A stretch of 64,000 bases of DNA from Thauera humireducens (GTDB taxonomy: Bacteria > Pseudomonadota > Gammaproteobacteria > Burkholderiales > Rhodocyclaceae). Under the pieces are notes generated by a model. That model was not told the origin of the DNA, ran no database searches, and was given only the letters and a program-made list of their open reading frames with translations. Position 1 is the stretch's first letter, and every line of letters starts with the position of its first letter. This document shows positions 1 through 7,945 of the stretch, one piece after another. Where the stretch lies: positions 3,720,001 through 3,784,000 of the forward strand of contig NZ_CP014646.1 of assembly GCF_001051995.2 (NCBI RefSeq), in the 5' to 3' direction. Position numbers and translations under genes: made by a program.

Positions 1-401
1 CGGCGGGTGTCGATGCAGGCCACTAGGACCTGCGCGGTAAACAGAAGTTGCCCCTGGCGACGGATCGCCTGGTCGAACAGGAGGCTGGCGCGGCGCAGTG
101 TTGCGATGCGCGTGACGACCTCGAGTGCGTCGTCGAGGCGAGCGGGGGCAAGGTAGTCGGCTTGCACCGATCGCACGACGAAGGCCGTGCCGGCAGATGT
201 CATCATCGCCTGCTGCTCGAAACCGAGCGCCCGTAGCCATTCGGTGCGGGCCCGCTCGCAGAAGCGCAGATAGTTGGCGTAGTAGACGACACCGGCCGCG
301 TCAGTGTCCTCGTAATAGACACGGACGGGCAGCACAAAAGACGGCTGCGCAGGCGATGTCTCGTCTGACGCAGCCGCTGTGGCGGGGGAGTTCAGTTGCA
401 T
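1..401 (-). CDS. ybgC: Tol-Pal-associated acyl-CoA thioesterase YbgC, 3' end cut by window
   Basis: A hot-dog-fold thioesterase of the YbgC family. It hydrolyses acyl-CoA in the cytoplasm and is normally the first gene of the tol-pal operon, which links the cell envelope layers at division. The visible 133 residues carry the family signature YYEDTDAAGVVYYANYLRF, with the catalytic Asp in EDTDAAG, followed by ERARTEWLRALG. The ATG at 401 is chosen because the reading frame begins there with a short, variable, Ala/Ser/Pro-rich N-terminus before the conserved fold at about residue 25. The C-terminus and any tolQ lie before base 1. It is divergent from the STAS-domain gene. Identification rests on the signature motif and is firm; the tol-pal context is inferred. 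Confidence 0.9.
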   Translation of the reverse strand, partial: MQLNSPATAAASDETSPAQPSFVLPVRVYYEDTDAAGVVYYANYLRFCERARTEWLRALGFEQQAMMTSAGTAFVVRSVQADYLAPARLDDALEVVTRIATLRRASLLFDQAIRRQGQLLFTAQVLVACIDTR

Positions 402-453
402 TGCAGCATTCTATCCGAGCCCCGGTGCAAGGGAAGGGGGGCGGTGATGCCGA

Positions 454-465
454 GTTTTGCAAAAC
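454..465. promoter_or_regulatory. 12-bp perfect palindrome in divergent ybgC/STAS intergenic region
   Basis: GTTTTGCAAAAC is a perfect palindrome in the 167-bp region between the divergent ybgC and STAS-domain genes. The A/T-rich arms stand out from the G+C-rich background. It could be an operator for either gene. No regulator is known to me for it, and a chance occurrence is possible. Confidence 0.3.
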
Positions 466-568
466 GTAATGGGCCGCGGTGGGCGCCAACCCAGCCGCGC
501 TGCAGGAAGTGCTATCCTTGACCGAGAATCTTTCGGGACTGCATCGATCATTCAGGACGGACGGCGGC

Positions 569-1744
569 GTGGCAATTCCTTTTTTCGGTCGGAAACCAAC
601 GGGTAGCGCTGCGCCCGCGGGGAAAGAGCCGTCCGTGAAAGGCGACAGCTTCACCCTCCCGCCCCCGCCTACGGAACTGTCCGAACTCGATTTCGCCGCG
701 ACCGATGCGGGGCGCGGTCTGGCCGAGGTCGAGGTTCAGGAGGTCGGTGCGGGGATCGGCGCCGCCTACGAGGAAGCTGCGGTTCTCTACGCAAACGGCA
801 ATGTGGCCGAAGCCGAGCAGGTGCTGGTCGCCACCTTGGACGAGCCGTCGTCGAATCCCGGCGAGGGCTTGTGGATGATGCTGCTCGACCTCTACCGCTT
901 GACGGGGAAGCGCCAGCAGTTCGAGTCGCGGGTGCTCGACTACGCGACGCGCTTCGAGCGTTCGCCACCACCTTGGGTCGATCTGTCGGTCGGCGTCGCA
1001 AAGCCGGCCCAGCCGCGCCCCTCGACGGTCAGCCTGGCAGGAAGCTTGTCGGCACAGGCCGAGGCGCAGTTGCGACAGATCGCGGTCGCCGCGCGTCGGA
1101 CGGGCTCTGCCCGCATCGACGTCGGCCGGCTCAAGGGCTTGGGTGACGGCGCTTGCGGGCAGCTGCGCGCGGTGCTCGACGAGCTTGCAGCCGAACGGAT
1201 CAAGGTCTCTCTGGTCAATGTAGGGCCGCTGGTCGATGAACTCGGCAAACGCGTCGAGGCCGGGCGCGCGGAAGATCGCGACACCTGGCTGCTGTTGCTC
1301 GAACTGTTGCAGCACTCGGGCGACGAGGAGCGCTTCGAGAACCTTGCCATCGACTATGCGATCACGTTCGAGGAGTCGCCGCCCTCATGGAAAGGCCTGC
1401 CGCCCCCGGCAGCGGCCATTTCAGGAATGAAGCCGGTGACGACACCCGATCCCGCCACGACACCGGAGCAGGACGGGTTTGCGCTGGAAGGAGAGCTCTG
1501 TGGCGCATCGAACGACGCGCTCAAGCGTTTTGCTGCCTACGTGGCCGACCGGCGCGAGGTGACGGTGAACTGTACGCAGTTGCGCCGGCTGGATTTCGTC
1601 TGCGCGGGGCAGTTGTTCAACATCCTCGCGACGCTCCAGGCTCAGGGTAAACTTGTGGGCCTACGCAACGTCAATGCCATGGTTGCCGCACTGCTGCGGG
1701 TCATGAGCGTCGACCAGGTCGCGCACGTCACGCTGCGCAGTTAG
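569..1744 (+). CDS. Tandem STAS-domain protein with repeated helical module
   Basis: A cytoplasmic protein of about 391 residues that I recognise only at domain level. After a Pro-rich N-terminus there is a helical module (about residues 101-140), a STAS-like domain (about 150-235), a second copy of the module (about 239-277), and a C-terminal STAS domain (about 305-391). The two modules align: [13 protein letters not shown] with [13 protein letters not shown], and [12 protein letters not shown] with [16 protein letters not shown] domains usually bind nucleotides or act as anti-anti-sigma factors; no phosphorylatable serine context is clear here. I chose the GTG at 569 ([10 protein letters not shown] after initiation), preceded by AGGACGG; an upstream GTG at 479 is also in frame. 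It lies 47 bp before hslV on the same strand. Its function is unknown. Confidence 0.75.
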   Translation: MAIPFFGRKPTGSAAPAGKEPSVKGDSFTLPPPPTELSELDFAATDAGRGLAEVEVQEVGAGIGAAYEEAAVLYANGNVAEAEQVLVATLDEPSSNPGEGLWMMLLDLYRLTGKRQQFESRVLDYATRFERSPPPWVDLSVGVAKPAQPRPSTVSLAGSLSAQAEAQLRQIAVAARRTGSARIDVGRLKGLGDGACGQLRAVLDELAAERIKVSLVNVGPLVDELGKRVEAGRAEDRDTWLLLLELLQHSGDEERFENLAIDYAITFEESPPSWKGLPPPAAAISGMKPVTTPDPATTPEQDGFALEGELCGASNDALKRFAAYVADRREVTVNCTQLRRLDFVCAGQLFNILATLQAQGKLVGLRNVNAMVAALLRVMSVDQVAHVTLRS

Positions 1745-1791
1745 AACTCATTGCATCATCGACGCCGGCCTTCAGCCGGCGAGGAATCGGC

Positions 1792-2328
1792 ATGGAACAA
1801 TATCGCGGCACCACCATCCTGTCGGTGCGGCGCGGCAATCGCGTTGCGCTCGGCGGGGACGGCCAGGTCACCCTGGGCAACATCGTCATCAAGGCGTCGG
1901 CGCGCAAGGTCCGCACGCTCTATGACGGCAATATCCTCGCGGGGTTTGCGGGCGGCACGGCCGACGCGTTCACGCTCTTCGAGCGCTTCGAGGCCAAGCT
2001 CGACAAGCATCAGGGCAACCTGCTGCGCAGCGCGGTGGAACTGGCCAAGGACTGGCGTACCGACCGCATGCTGCGCCGGCTCGAGGCCATGCTCGCCGTG
2101 GCCGATCGCGAGCACTCGTTGGTGATCACCGGTAATGGCGACGTGCTCGAGCCGGAGCAGGGGATCGTGGCCATCGGCAGCGGCGGCGCTTATGCCCAGT
2201 CGGCAGCGCGGGCGCTCATCGAGAACACGGCGCTTGAGCCCAAGGAGGTCGTGTCGAAGGCGCTTGGCATCGCCGCCGACCTCTGCATCTACACCAATCA
2301 CCACCACACCATCGAAGTGCTGGATTGA
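1792..2328 (+). CDS. hslV: ATP-dependent protease subunit HslV
   Basis: The 178-residue proteolytic subunit of the HslUV (ClpQY) protease, a proteasome-like threonine protease that forms dodecamers capped by HslU hexamers in the cytoplasm. The N-terminus reads [15 protein letters not shown]: a short propeptide precedes Thr7, which would become the catalytic N-terminal threonine after processing. GDGQVTLGN and the [14 protein letters not shown] motif are typical of the family. It ends 10 bp before hslU and is surely co-transcribed with it. Heat-shock control is usual for this operon, but I did not identify a sigma-32 promoter in the 47-bp gap upstream. Confidence 0.97.
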   Translation: MEQYRGTTILSVRRGNRVALGGDGQVTLGNIVIKASARKVRTLYDGNILAGFAGGTADAFTLFERFEAKLDKHQGNLLRSAVELAKDWRTDRMLRRLEAMLAVADREHSLVITGNGDVLEPEQGIVAIGSGGAYAQSAARALIENTALEPKEVVSKALGIAADLCIYTNHHHTIEVLD

Positions 2329-2338
2329 GGTTGAACGC

Positions 2339-3673
2339 ATGACCCAGATGACCCCGCCGGAGATCGTCTCCGAACTCGACAAGCACATCGTCGGGCAGGA
2401 CAAGGCCAAGAAGGCGGTCGCGATCGCGCTGCGCAACCGGTGGCGCCGCGCCCAGGTCGCCGAGCCGCTGCGCAGCGAGATCACGCCCAAGAACATCCTG
2501 ATGATCGGGCCCACCGGCGTCGGCAAGACCGAGATCGCCCGTCGCCTGGCGCGGCTTGCCAACGCACCCTTCATCAAGATCGAGGCGACCAAGTTCACCG
2601 AAGTGGGCTACGTCGGCCGCGACGTGGACACCATCATCCGCGACCTGATCGAGATCGCGATCAAGGATGGGCGCGAACGCGCGATGAAGTCGGTACGCGA
2701 CCGCGCGCTCGATGCCGCCGAGGACCGCGTTCTCGACGCCCTGCTGCCGCCGGCCCGCCCCGTGGCGTTCAACGCGGAACCGGAGCCTGCGCCAGATTCG
2801 GCGACCCGGCAGAAATTCCGCAAGAAGCTGCGCGAAGGCGAACTCGACGACAAGGAGATCGAGATCGAGGTCGCCGCGCCGTCGATGAGCGCCGAGATCT
2901 TCGCCCCGCCGGGCATGGAGGAGCTCACGCAGCAGATCCAGGGCATGTTCCAGAACCTGGGCGGCGGCAAGCGCAAGCAGCGCAAGCTGCAGATCCGCGA
3001 GGCGCTGAAGCTGCTCGCCGACGAGGAAGCCGCACGGCTGATCAACGACGAGGAGGTCAAGCTCGAGGCGGTCCGTGCCGTGGAACAGAACGGCATCGTC
3101 TTCCTCGACGAGGTGGACAAGATTGCCGCGCGCAGCGACGTGCATGGCGCCGACGTGTCGCGCCAGGGGGTCCAGCGCGACCTGCTGCCCCTGGTCGAGG
3201 GCACGACGATCTCCACCAAGTACGGCATGATCAAGACCGATCACATCCTGTTCATCGCCAGCGGTGCCTTCCACCTGTCGAAGCCGTCGGACCTGATCCC
3301 GGAACTGCAGGGCCGCTTCCCGATCCGGGTCGAGCTCGAGTCGCTGTCGGTCGAGGATTTCGAGCGCATCCTGACCAGCACCGACGCCTGCCTGACCCGC
3401 CAGTACGAGGCGCTGCTGGCCACCGATGGCGTCACGCTGCGCTTCGCGCCCGATGGCGTCCGCCGTCTGGCCGAGATCGCCTACCGGGTCAACGAGAAGA
3501 CGGAGAACATCGGCGCCCGTCGTCTGTACACGGTGATGGAAAAGCTGCTCGAGGAGGTCTCTTTCGAGGCCGGCAAGGGCGGGCTCGACACGGTGATGGT
3601 CGATGCCGCTTACGTCGACTCGCGTCTGGACATGCTGGCGCAACGCGAGGACCTGGCGCGTTACGTGCTCTGA
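2339..3673 (+). CDS. hslU: ATP-dependent protease ATPase subunit HslU
   Basis: The AAA+ unfoldase (444 residues, the usual length) that feeds substrates to HslV. Walker A ([15 protein letters not shown]) is at about residues 57-71 and Walker B ([13 protein letters not shown]) at about 252-264. The family-specific opening [20 protein letters not shown] fixes the start, as other HslU proteins begin the same way. The intermediate I domain, rich in charged residues, occupies about residues 110-240. The C-terminus ends in RYVL, the tail that inserts into HslV. The frame is open further upstream within hslV, but that extension is not HslU-like. A strong hairpin follows 27 bp after the stop. Confidence 0.97.
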   Translation: MTQMTPPEIVSELDKHIVGQDKAKKAVAIALRNRWRRAQVAEPLRSEITPKNILMIGPTGVGKTEIARRLARLANAPFIKIEATKFTEVGYVGRDVDTIIRDLIEIAIKDGRERAMKSVRDRALDAAEDRVLDALLPPARPVAFNAEPEPAPDSATRQKFRKKLREGELDDKEIEIEVAAPSMSAEIFAPPGMEELTQQIQGMFQNLGGGKRKQRKLQIREALKLLADEEAARLINDEEVKLEAVRAVEQNGIVFLDEVDKIAARSDVHGADVSRQGVQRDLLPLVEGTTISTKYGMIKTDHILFIASGAFHLSKPSDLIPELQGRFPIRVELESLSVEDFERILTSTDACLTRQYEALLATDGVTLRFAPDGVRRLAEIAYRVNEKTENIGARRLYTVMEKLLEEVSFEAGKGGLDTVMVDAAYVDSRLDMLAQREDLARYVL

Positions 3674-3700
3674 GCGGCGGGGTGCCGTTTCCTGCCCAGA

Positions 3701-3743
3701 TGCGCCCCGGCGGCGGGTTGTCGCGGCCGGGGCGCAGGCTTTT
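3701..3743 (+). terminator. Terminator after hslVU
   Basis: An 11-bp perfect inverted repeat, TGCGCCCCGGC at 3701-3711 and GCCGGGGCGCA at 3726-3736, is followed by GGCTTTTC. It sits directly downstream of hslU and should end the hslVU transcript. A second shorter GC hairpin lies at about 3762-3779. Confidence 0.75.
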
Positions 3744-3806
3744 CTAGGCAAGGCATGCGCTGTGCGCCCCGGGGGCGCAGCTCCATTCCCTCCACCGATC
3801 CCTGTC

Positions 3807-4685
3807 ATGCTGATCCGAATCGTCGAAATCCTCTTCCCGCTGTTCTCGATCACCGCGCTCGGCTATTTCGTCGGACGCCGCGTCAAGCCGGATCTGTCCC
3901 ACGCCAACAAGCTGAACATGGATGTTTTCGTGCCGGCACTGGTGTTCGCTGCGCTGGCGAACAAGGCTTTCGATGTTGGTGCCTTCCTGCCGCTGATCTG
4001 CGCCGCGACGCTGATGGTGGTCGGGACCGGTCTCGCAGCGTGGGTGCTGGCGCGTGCGGTCGGCATCGATCCCAAGACGCTGGTGCCGCCGATCATGTTC
4101 AACAACTGCGGCAATCTGGGCTTGCCCTTGGCCGTGCTGGCCTTCGGCGAGGCGGCACTGGCGCCGATGGTGGTGCTGTTCATGGTGTCGAACCTCATCC
4201 ACTTTTCATTCGGCGCCTGGCTGCTCGATCACCGGGTCCGGCTGCTGACGGTGTGGAAAGTGCCGTCGGTGGTGGCGACCGTCCTCGGTCTTGCCGTCAG
4301 CCTGACGCACTTCGAGGTCTGGCCCCCCTTGCTGACGGCGATCCGCATGCTTGGCGAGATCTCCATCCCGCTGATGCTGTTCGGCCTGGGCGTGCGGCTC
4401 GCGGATTCGCGCATCAGTGCGCTTGGTGTCGGGGTCTTGGGCGGCGGGTTGGCGCGTCCGCTGATCGGGCTCGCGCTGGCGTGGGCCGTGCTGCAGGTCA
4501 TCGAACTGCCGCAGCGCGAACAGGCCCTGGTGCTGGTGTTCGGCGCCCTGCCGCCGGCGGTGCTCAACTTCATGTTCGCCGAGCGTTACCAGCAGGAGCC
4601 GGGCAAGGTGGCCTCGATGGTGCTCATCGGCAACCTTGCGGCGGTGGTGTTCCTGCCGCTGGCACTCGCGCTCGTGCTGGACTGA
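3807..4685 (+). CDS. AEC-family (auxin efflux carrier-type) permease
   Basis: A 292-residue inner-membrane protein with about ten hydrophobic segments, starting MLIRIVEILFPLFSITALGY. The length, the N-terminal RVKPDLSHANKLNMDVFVPALVF pattern after the first helix, and the pseudo-symmetrical halves fit the AEC family (TC 2.A.69), which contains transporters for malonate, malate and other organic acids. The substrate cannot be told from sequence. The ATG at 3807 begins directly at the first transmembrane helix; the frame is open further upstream but that stretch contains the hslVU terminator. A cupin gene follows after 1 bp, so the two are probably co-expressed. Confidence 0.8.
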   Translation: MLIRIVEILFPLFSITALGYFVGRRVKPDLSHANKLNMDVFVPALVFAALANKAFDVGAFLPLICAATLMVVGTGLAAWVLARAVGIDPKTLVPPIMFNNCGNLGLPLAVLAFGEAALAPMVVLFMVSNLIHFSFGAWLLDHRVRLLTVWKVPSVVATVLGLAVSLTHFEVWPPLLTAIRMLGEISIPLMLFGLGVRLADSRISALGVGVLGGGLARPLIGLALAWAVLQVIELPQREQALVLVFGALPPAVLNFMFAERYQQEPGKVASMVLIGNLAAVVFLPLALALVLD

Positions 4686-4686
4686 C

Positions 4687-5040
4687 ATGTCGGAGGCGAG
4701 CCGGCTGCGGCGAGGCAACCTCTACGTACCGTTGCCCGAGGCGGGCGTCGAAGAGCACTTCCAGACGCTCTTCGCGGGAACCGCTTGCCGGGTCGAGCGC
4801 ATCGTGTCGCACCGCCATGCCAGTCCGCCGGGCTTCTGGTACGAGCAGGCCGAGGACGAGTGGGTCGTGCTGCTGCAGGGGGCGGCGGAGTTGGGTTTTG
4901 ACGATGGCGGGCGGATTGCGCTGACGCCCGGCGACTGGGTGGAGATTCCCGCCGGCTGCAGGCACCGCGTGCTGTCGACGGCCCTGGCCACGGTGTGGCT
5001 GGCCGTGCATGGTTCGCGTTCGGGGGCAGCGCCCGCCTGA
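4687..5040 (+). CDS. Small single-domain cupin protein
   Basis: A 117-residue cytoplasmic protein with one cupin fold. Cupin motif 1 is loosely seen around HRHASPPGFWYEQAEDEWVVLLQGAAEL and motif 2 around LTPGDWVEIPAGCRHRV (His near the end). Such proteins bind a metal through His/Glu residues and range from sugar isomerases to small-molecule sensors; the activity here is unknown. The ATG at 4687 follows the stop of the AEC permease by 1 bp, which suggests translational coupling and possibly a shared substrate. It converges on the slipin gene, with a hairpin between them. Confidence 0.75.
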   Translation: MSEASRLRRGNLYVPLPEAGVEEHFQTLFAGTACRVERIVSHRHASPPGFWYEQAEDEWVVLLQGAAELGFDDGGRIALTPGDWVEIPAGCRHRVLSTALATVWLAVHGSRSGAAPA

Positions 5041-5044
5041 GTCG

Positions 5045-5068
5045 GAGGGCGGTCAGGGTTCCGCCCTC
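5045..5068. terminator. Hairpin between convergent cupin and slipin genes
   Basis: GAGGGCGG (5045-5052) and CCGCCCTC (5061-5068) form an 8-bp stem spanning the slipin stop codon. It lies 4 bp after the cupin gene and could terminate in both directions, although neither side has a strong T tract. Confidence 0.45.
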
Positions 5069-5844
5069 ATGCCTGCGCCCCGGTACTTGTCCGCCTGCCC
5101 CATCAGTTGCCCGATCAGGTCGACGGGCACCGGAAACACCAGCGTCGAGGTCCTGTCGCCTGCCACCTGGGTCAAGGTCTGCAGGTAGCGCAACTGCATC
5201 GCCGCAGGCTCGCGCGACAGCATTTCGGCGGCTTCGAGCAGCGATTGCGCAGCCTGCTTTTCGCCTTCCGCGTGGATCACCTTGGCGCGGCGTTCACGCT
5301 CCGCCTCGGCTTGGCGCGCAATGGCGCGAACCATGCTCTCGTTGAGATCGACATGCTTGATCTCGACGTTTGCCACCTTGATCCCCCAGGCGTCGGTCTG
5401 GGCGTCGAGAATCTGCTGCACGTCGAGGTTGAGCTTCTCGCGCTCGGCCAACATCTCGTCGAGTTCGTGCTTGCCGAGCACCGCACGGAGTGTCGTCTGT
5501 GCGAGCTGGCTGGTCGCCATCAGGTAGTTTTCCACCTGGATGATGGCCTTTTGCGGATCGACGACGCGAAAATACACCACCGCATTGACCTTCACCGAGA
5601 CGTTGTCCTTCGAGATCACGTCCTGCGGCGGCACGTCCATTGTCACCACCCGCAGGTCGACCTTCACCATCTGTTGCACGCCGGGGATCACGATGACCAG
5701 GCCCGGCCCCTTCACGCGCCAGAAGCGGCCGAGCAGGAAGATCACGCCGCGCTCGTACTCGCGCAGGATCTTGACCGAGGCGACGACGAGGAAGATCAGC
5801 AGCACCAGCAAGGGCGCGAGACCGAACTGAAGATCGAGCATCAT
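5053..5844 (-). CDS. Slipin / stomatin-like SPFH-domain membrane protein
   Basis: A 263-residue inner-membrane protein of the stomatin/slipin group. One hydrophobic N-terminal segment (about residues 6-24, [16 protein letters not shown]) is followed by the SPFH/band-7 domain beginning [22 protein letters not shown] and a charged coiled-coil region ([19 protein letters not shown]). Slipins oligomerise at membranes and are typically encoded next to an NfeD partner, as here. The start is one of two adjacent ATGs (5844 and 5841) that overlap the last bases of nfeD by 4 bp, so translation is coupled. The pair is thought to act in membrane microdomain organisation and quality control; the specific role is unknown. 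Confidence 0.9.
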   Translation of the reverse strand: MMLDLQFGLAPLLVLLIFLVVASVKILREYERGVIFLLGRFWRVKGPGLVIVIPGVQQMVKVDLRVVTMDVPPQDVISKDNVSVKVNAVVYFRVVDPQKAIIQVENYLMATSQLAQTTLRAVLGKHELDEMLAEREKLNLDVQQILDAQTDAWGIKVANVEIKHVDLNESMVRAIARQAEAERERRAKVIHAEGEKQAAQSLLEAAEMLSREPAAMQLRYLQTLTQVAGDRTSTLVFPVPVDLIGQLMGQADKYRGAGMRAEP

Positions 5845-7316
5845 GGCGGACTCCCGGGAGGGTGGGGGGGATCGGTGGGGGAAACGTGGAGGACGAGGCC
5901 ATCCATGCGCTCGACGCGGACGGGCGCGCCGGGTACGAGCGGACGATCGGCCCGGGCGCGCCAGTTCTCGCCGTGCACCGCGATCCACCAGGTGCCGTCC
6001 GGTGCAGGGCCGATCACCGTGCCGCGCGTGCCGAGCATCGCCTCGCGCCCACTGACGACTGCGCGGCGCAGGCTGCGTGCCGCGAGGTTGCCGATGGCGA
6101 GCAGGATCGCGGCGCTGGCCAGGGCCAGGCCCACGATCAGCGCCAGCGGGATGCCGAATCCCGGCACCTCGGCGTCCATCAGGAACAGGCCGCCGACGAC
6201 GAAGGCGATGATGCCGCCGATGCCGAGTGCGCCGAAGCTGGGCAGGAAGGCCTCGGCCAGCATCAGGCCGGCGCCGACCGCCAGCAGCAGCACGCCGGCC
6301 CAATTGACCGGCAGCAGCTGGAAGGCATAGAGCGCGACCAGCAGCGAGATCGCCCCGGCGATGCCCGGTACGCCGAAGCCGGGTGAGGTGAACTCGAAGA
6401 ACAGGCCATAGATGCCGATCATCATCAGGATCAGCGCCACCTGCGGGTTGGCGAGTACGGCGAGGATACGGTTGCGCCAGTCCGGTTCCAGACGCTCGAT
6501 GGCCAGGTCCGCCGTGGCGAGCGTGCGCTTGCCGTCGAGGACCGCGATCTCCCGGCCGTCGAGTTTGTGCAGCAGGTCGGCGGTGTCCATGGCTATGATG
6601 TCGATCACCCCCTCCGTCAGCGCTTCCTCGGCGGACAGGCTGGCCGCCTCGCGCACCGCGCGTTCGGCGAAATCGACATCGCGACCGCGCAGTTGCGCAA
6701 GGCTGCGGATGTAGGCCGTGGCGTCGGACATGGACTTGGCGGCCATGGCATCGGCCGGGCTGCGGGCGGTTGCAGGGCGTGAGGTCGTGGGGCTTGCAGG
6801 CGCCTGCTCTGTCGTCCGCTCATCGGACGTGGCGGCGGGGGTGTCCGTCTCCTCTTCCCGCGGCGCAGTGCTGCCGGGTTGGGGGCCGCCGAGGCCGATG
6901 GCGACGGGCGTCGCGGCACCGAGGTTGGTCGCCGGCGCCATCGCGGCGATATGGCTGGCGTAGAGGATGTAGGTGCCCGCACTCGCCGCTCTGGCGCCCT
7001 CCGGGGCGACGAAGCCTGCGACCGGTACGGGCGAGGCGAGGATGTCCTTGATGATGCTGCGCATCGAGGTGTCGAGCCCGCCGGGGGTATCCATCTCGAT
7101 CACGACCAGTTGCGCGCCGCGCGCGGTGGCCTGAGCCAGTCCCTTGTGGATGTAGTCGGCGCTGGCCGGACCGATGACGCCATCGATCCGCAGCACAAGC
7201 GCGAAGCCGGAACTGCCGTTGGCGGCAAGGAGGGTCAAGCCGGCACTGCTGAGCAAGAGAAACAGCAGGGCGACGACATGGCGGAAGACAATCCCATGGC
7301 GGGTCGACATCGACAC
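5841..7316 (-). CDS. NfeD-family membrane serine protease (long form, NfeD1b)
   Basis: A 491-residue protein with an N-terminal signal or anchor ([19 protein letters not shown]), a ClpP/SppA-class serine protease domain (about residues 38-260), four or so transmembrane helices, and a C-terminal OB-fold NfeD domain (about 430-485). The nucleophile is probably the Ser of [23 protein letters not shown] and [11 protein letters not shown] are typical of the long NfeD1b type that cleaves stomatin C-termini. A low-complexity, Thr/Pro/Ala-rich insert (about residues 150-195) interrupts the protease domain, as is common in this group. It is transcribed toward and overlaps the slipin gene, the standard nfeD-slipin operon. 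Confidence 0.9.
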   Translation of the reverse strand: MSMSTRHGIVFRHVVALLFLLLSSAGLTLLAANGSSGFALVLRIDGVIGPASADYIHKGLAQATARGAQLVVIEMDTPGGLDTSMRSIIKDILASPVPVAGFVAPEGARAASAGTYILYASHIAAMAPATNLGAATPVAIGLGGPQPGSTAPREEETDTPAATSDERTTEQAPASPTTSRPATARSPADAMAAKSMSDATAYIRSLAQLRGRDVDFAERAVREAASLSAEEALTEGVIDIIAMDTADLLHKLDGREIAVLDGKRTLATADLAIERLEPDWRNRILAVLANPQVALILMMIGIYGLFFEFTSPGFGVPGIAGAISLLVALYAFQLLPVNWAGVLLLAVGAGLMLAEAFLPSFGALGIGGIIAFVVGGLFLMDAEVPGFGIPLALIVGLALASAAILLAIGNLAARSLRRAVVSGREAMLGTRGTVIGPAPDGTWWIAVHGENWRARADRPLVPGAPVRVERMDGLVLHVSPTDPPHPPGSPP

Positions 7317-7425
7317 TCTCCTCGGGCGGTCGCGGCATCAGTGTGGCGAACCCTGATGATCGGAGTGTCGGAGGGTGGCCGAAGTTCAGCGCTTCGGCTG
7401 CATGGGTGGCGATGGTGCCGTTGAA

Positions 7426-7454
7426 GGGCGGGCCTGACTGCGATGTGCCCGCCC
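7426..7454 (-). terminator. Hairpin between hslR and nfeD
   Basis: GGGCGGGC (7426-7433) and GCCCGCCC (7447-7454) form an 8-bp GC stem 15 bp after the hslR stop. The tail on the minus strand (TTCAACGG) is only weakly T-rich, so this may be a partial terminator that separates hslR from the nfeD-slipin operon. Confidence 0.5.
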
Positions 7455-7468
7455 GCCGCGGGCCGATT

Positions 7469-7945
7469 TCAGTATCCGCCGAAGCGGTCGATCCGACGGC
7501 GATCACGCTTGGTCGGGCGGCCATGCAGGTCGGCGCCCGGCGGTGCGGCGAACCTGCGCAGCTCGCGCGCGCGCTCACGCTGTTCGATGCTTTCGGTCGT
7601 TTCTTCGTAAAGCGTTTGCGCGACCGTCGCCGATCCGCGTTTTTCGGCAATCGCGCGCACGACGACCGAGCGGGTTTCCTCGCCGATGGTGACGTCGATC
7701 CGGTCTCCAGCCTTGACCTCGCGGGCGGGCTTCACCGCTGCGCCATTGAGCTTGACCTTGCCGCCATCGACGGCCTCGGTGGCAGCAGTACGATGCTTGA
7801 AGAAGCGGGCTGCCCACAGCCATTTATCGAGACGGGTGCGCACGCTGCTGGGGGAGGCCGCTGCGTCTACCACCGAAGAGACACCGTGCGCAGACTCCTT
7901 CTCCACAGCCCCTCGTCCTCGCGTGACGGGTGTCTCACTCGTCAT
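7469..7945 (-). CDS. hslR: Heat shock protein 15, S4-domain RNA-binding protein
   Basis: A 158-residue S4-domain protein of the Hsp15 family, which binds stalled 50S ribosomal subunits still carrying nascent peptidyl-tRNA and helps recycle them. The S4 fold starts with TRLDKWLWAARFFKHRTAATE at about residue 37 and continues through GGKVKLNGAAVKPAREVKAGD. The C-terminus is very basic (RPTKRDRRRIDRFGGY). The first 35 residues are variable and not part of the fold, so a later start is possible. The ATG at 7945 overlaps the stop of the upstream TPR gene (ATGA), which indicates co-translation with it. Confidence 0.9.
   Translation of the reverse strand: MTSETPVTRGRGAVEKESAHGVSSVVDAAASPSSVRTRLDKWLWAARFFKHRTAATEAVDGGKVKLNGAAVKPAREVKAGDRIDVTIGEETRSVVVRAIAEKRGSATVAQTLYEETTESIEQRERARELRRFAAPPGADLHGRPTKRDRRRIDRFGGY

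Noticed and set aside
3762..3779. Second GC hairpin (TGCGCCCC/GGGGCGCA) after the hslVU terminator
   Set aside because: Tiny loop and no T tract; it lies in the leader of the AEC gene and has no supported function beyond the terminator already listed.
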